Assembly: GCA_025933895.1 (NCBI GenBank)
Contig: JAICZB010000193.1
Span: 1-5,200, forward strand
Source: Thermoleophilia bacterium
GTDB taxonomy: Bacteria; Actinomycetota; Thermoleophilia; Gaiellales; Gaiellaceae
Length of the DNA stretch: 5,200 nt
Reading direction: 5' to 3'
Position numbers and translations under genes: made by a program. Position 1 is the stretch's first letter, and the number at the start of each line of letters is the position of its first letter. The notes below the pieces were generated by a model. It ran no database searches and was not told the origin of the DNA. It was given only the letters and a program-made list of their open reading frames with translations. This document shows, in pieces, positions 4,898 to 5,200 of this stretch.

Positions 4898-5200
4898 GTG
4901 GACTGGCGCGAGCGGTACGAGCGCGCGGCGGCGCGCTATGCGTCCGGCGAGACGCGGGAGCTCGACGAGCGGCAGCTCGTCCAGCTCGCGAACGCCGGTT
5001 GGGCTGCCGGGTTGTCCCTCCTGATGGCGGGCGACCGGGAGGGAGCGGCGGAATGGCTGCGGCGGTCGGCCGAGCGGTACCGCGAGAGTTGGGACGCGGG
5101 CAGCTCGACGGACGCGTGGGGCCGGCCGATCGGCGCGCTGAAGGCGTTGCTCATCGCCGGCGAGGACGCAAGTGAGGCTGCTCGCTGGGCGCTCGACGCG
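4898..5200 (+). CDS. Hypothetical TPR-like helical protein, N-terminal part (3' end outside window)
   Basis: The frame is open from GTG 4898 to the window end: 101 codons without a stop. TAG at 4886-4888 lies in frame four codons upstream, and no start codon occurs between it and GTG 4898, so the start is well fixed. No Shine-Dalgarno is visible, which agrees with the leaderless promoter geometry. The protein begins MDWRERYERAAARY and is helical throughout. LVQLANAGWAAGLSLLMAGD (33-52) followed by REGAAEWLRRSAERYRESW (53-71) has the small/large residue spacing of a tetratricopeptide-like helical hairpin. A second unit starts at about 83 (ALKALLIAGEDASEAARWAL). No signal peptide or membrane segment is seen. 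TPR-like repeats usually bind other proteins; no specific function can be given. Codon use looks like the neighbouring genes. The divergent 196-aa gene lies 25 bp away and may share control. Confidence 0.78.
   Translation, partial: MDWRERYERAAARYASGETRELDERQLVQLANAGWAAGLSLLMAGDREGAAEWLRRSAERYRESWDAGSSTDAWGRPIGALKALLIAGEDASEAARWALDA

Noticed and set aside
4366..5175. A 269-codon plus-strand frame across the right end
   Set aside because: It is antisense to the 196-aa gene and out of frame with the 4898 gene; its composition is Arg/Ala/Leu/Val shadow sequence.
1..5200. tRNA, rRNA, CRISPR arrays, insertion sequences or integrase sites
   Set aside because: I saw no spaced direct repeats, terminal inverted repeats, transposase motifs or tRNA-like cloverleaf; the DNA is nearly all coding with uniform composition.

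Overview
The window looks like chromosomal DNA from a high-GC actinobacterium. Evidence seen directly: GC-rich third codon positions, several GTG starts, tightly packed genes, and long spurious open frames in other registers. The gene types suggest the class Thermoleophilia (Gaiellales or Solirubrobacterales): a CtaA-type heme A synthase, an actinobacterial PAC2 protein, a large DEAH helicase, and two conserved-looking hypothetical proteins. The class assignment is inference from resemblance, not from a search.

Layout. Positions 1-381 (+) hold the 3' end of a COX15/CtaA heme A synthase gene. Four bases later, 386-1282 (+) encodes a PAC2-family protein, so the two probably form an operon. This pair meets a minus-strand block tail to tail, with only 2 bp between the stop codons (1282 and 1285). 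A perfect 8-bp GC stem at 1249-1268 lies at this junction. The minus-strand block, read right to left, is a 196-aa hypothetical protein with an internal duplication (4872-4282), a 112-bp intergenic region with a promoter-like TTGACG-16-TATTCT, a DEAH-box superfamily 2 helicase (4169-1638), and a small VOC/glyoxalase-fold protein (1647-1285). The VOC frame has no ATG, GTG or TTG at its natural start; an ATC in the right place is preceded by AAGG at good spacing. At the right edge, a divergent gene (4898 onward, +), truncated by the window, encodes a TPR-like helical protein. Its GTG lies 25 bp from the ATG of the 196-aa gene. The gap contains two opposed TANNNT -10-like elements that share a central TA.

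How the genes fit together. CtaA acts in heme A biosynthesis for cytochrome oxidase. PAC2 proteins are related to proteasome assembly chaperones. The helicase probably acts on nucleic acid by ATP hydrolysis, and the VOC protein is probably a metal enzyme of unknown substrate. I see no single pathway uniting them and no mobile element, CRISPR array, RNA gene or recognisable defence system. The region reads as ordinary core chromosome. Its most interesting points are the missing canonical VOC start, the shared -10 between divergent genes, the dyad between two helicase start candidates, the acidic insert and uncharacterised C-terminal half of the helicase, and the duplicated fold in the 196-aa protein. 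No stretch over 300 bases lacks a gene.
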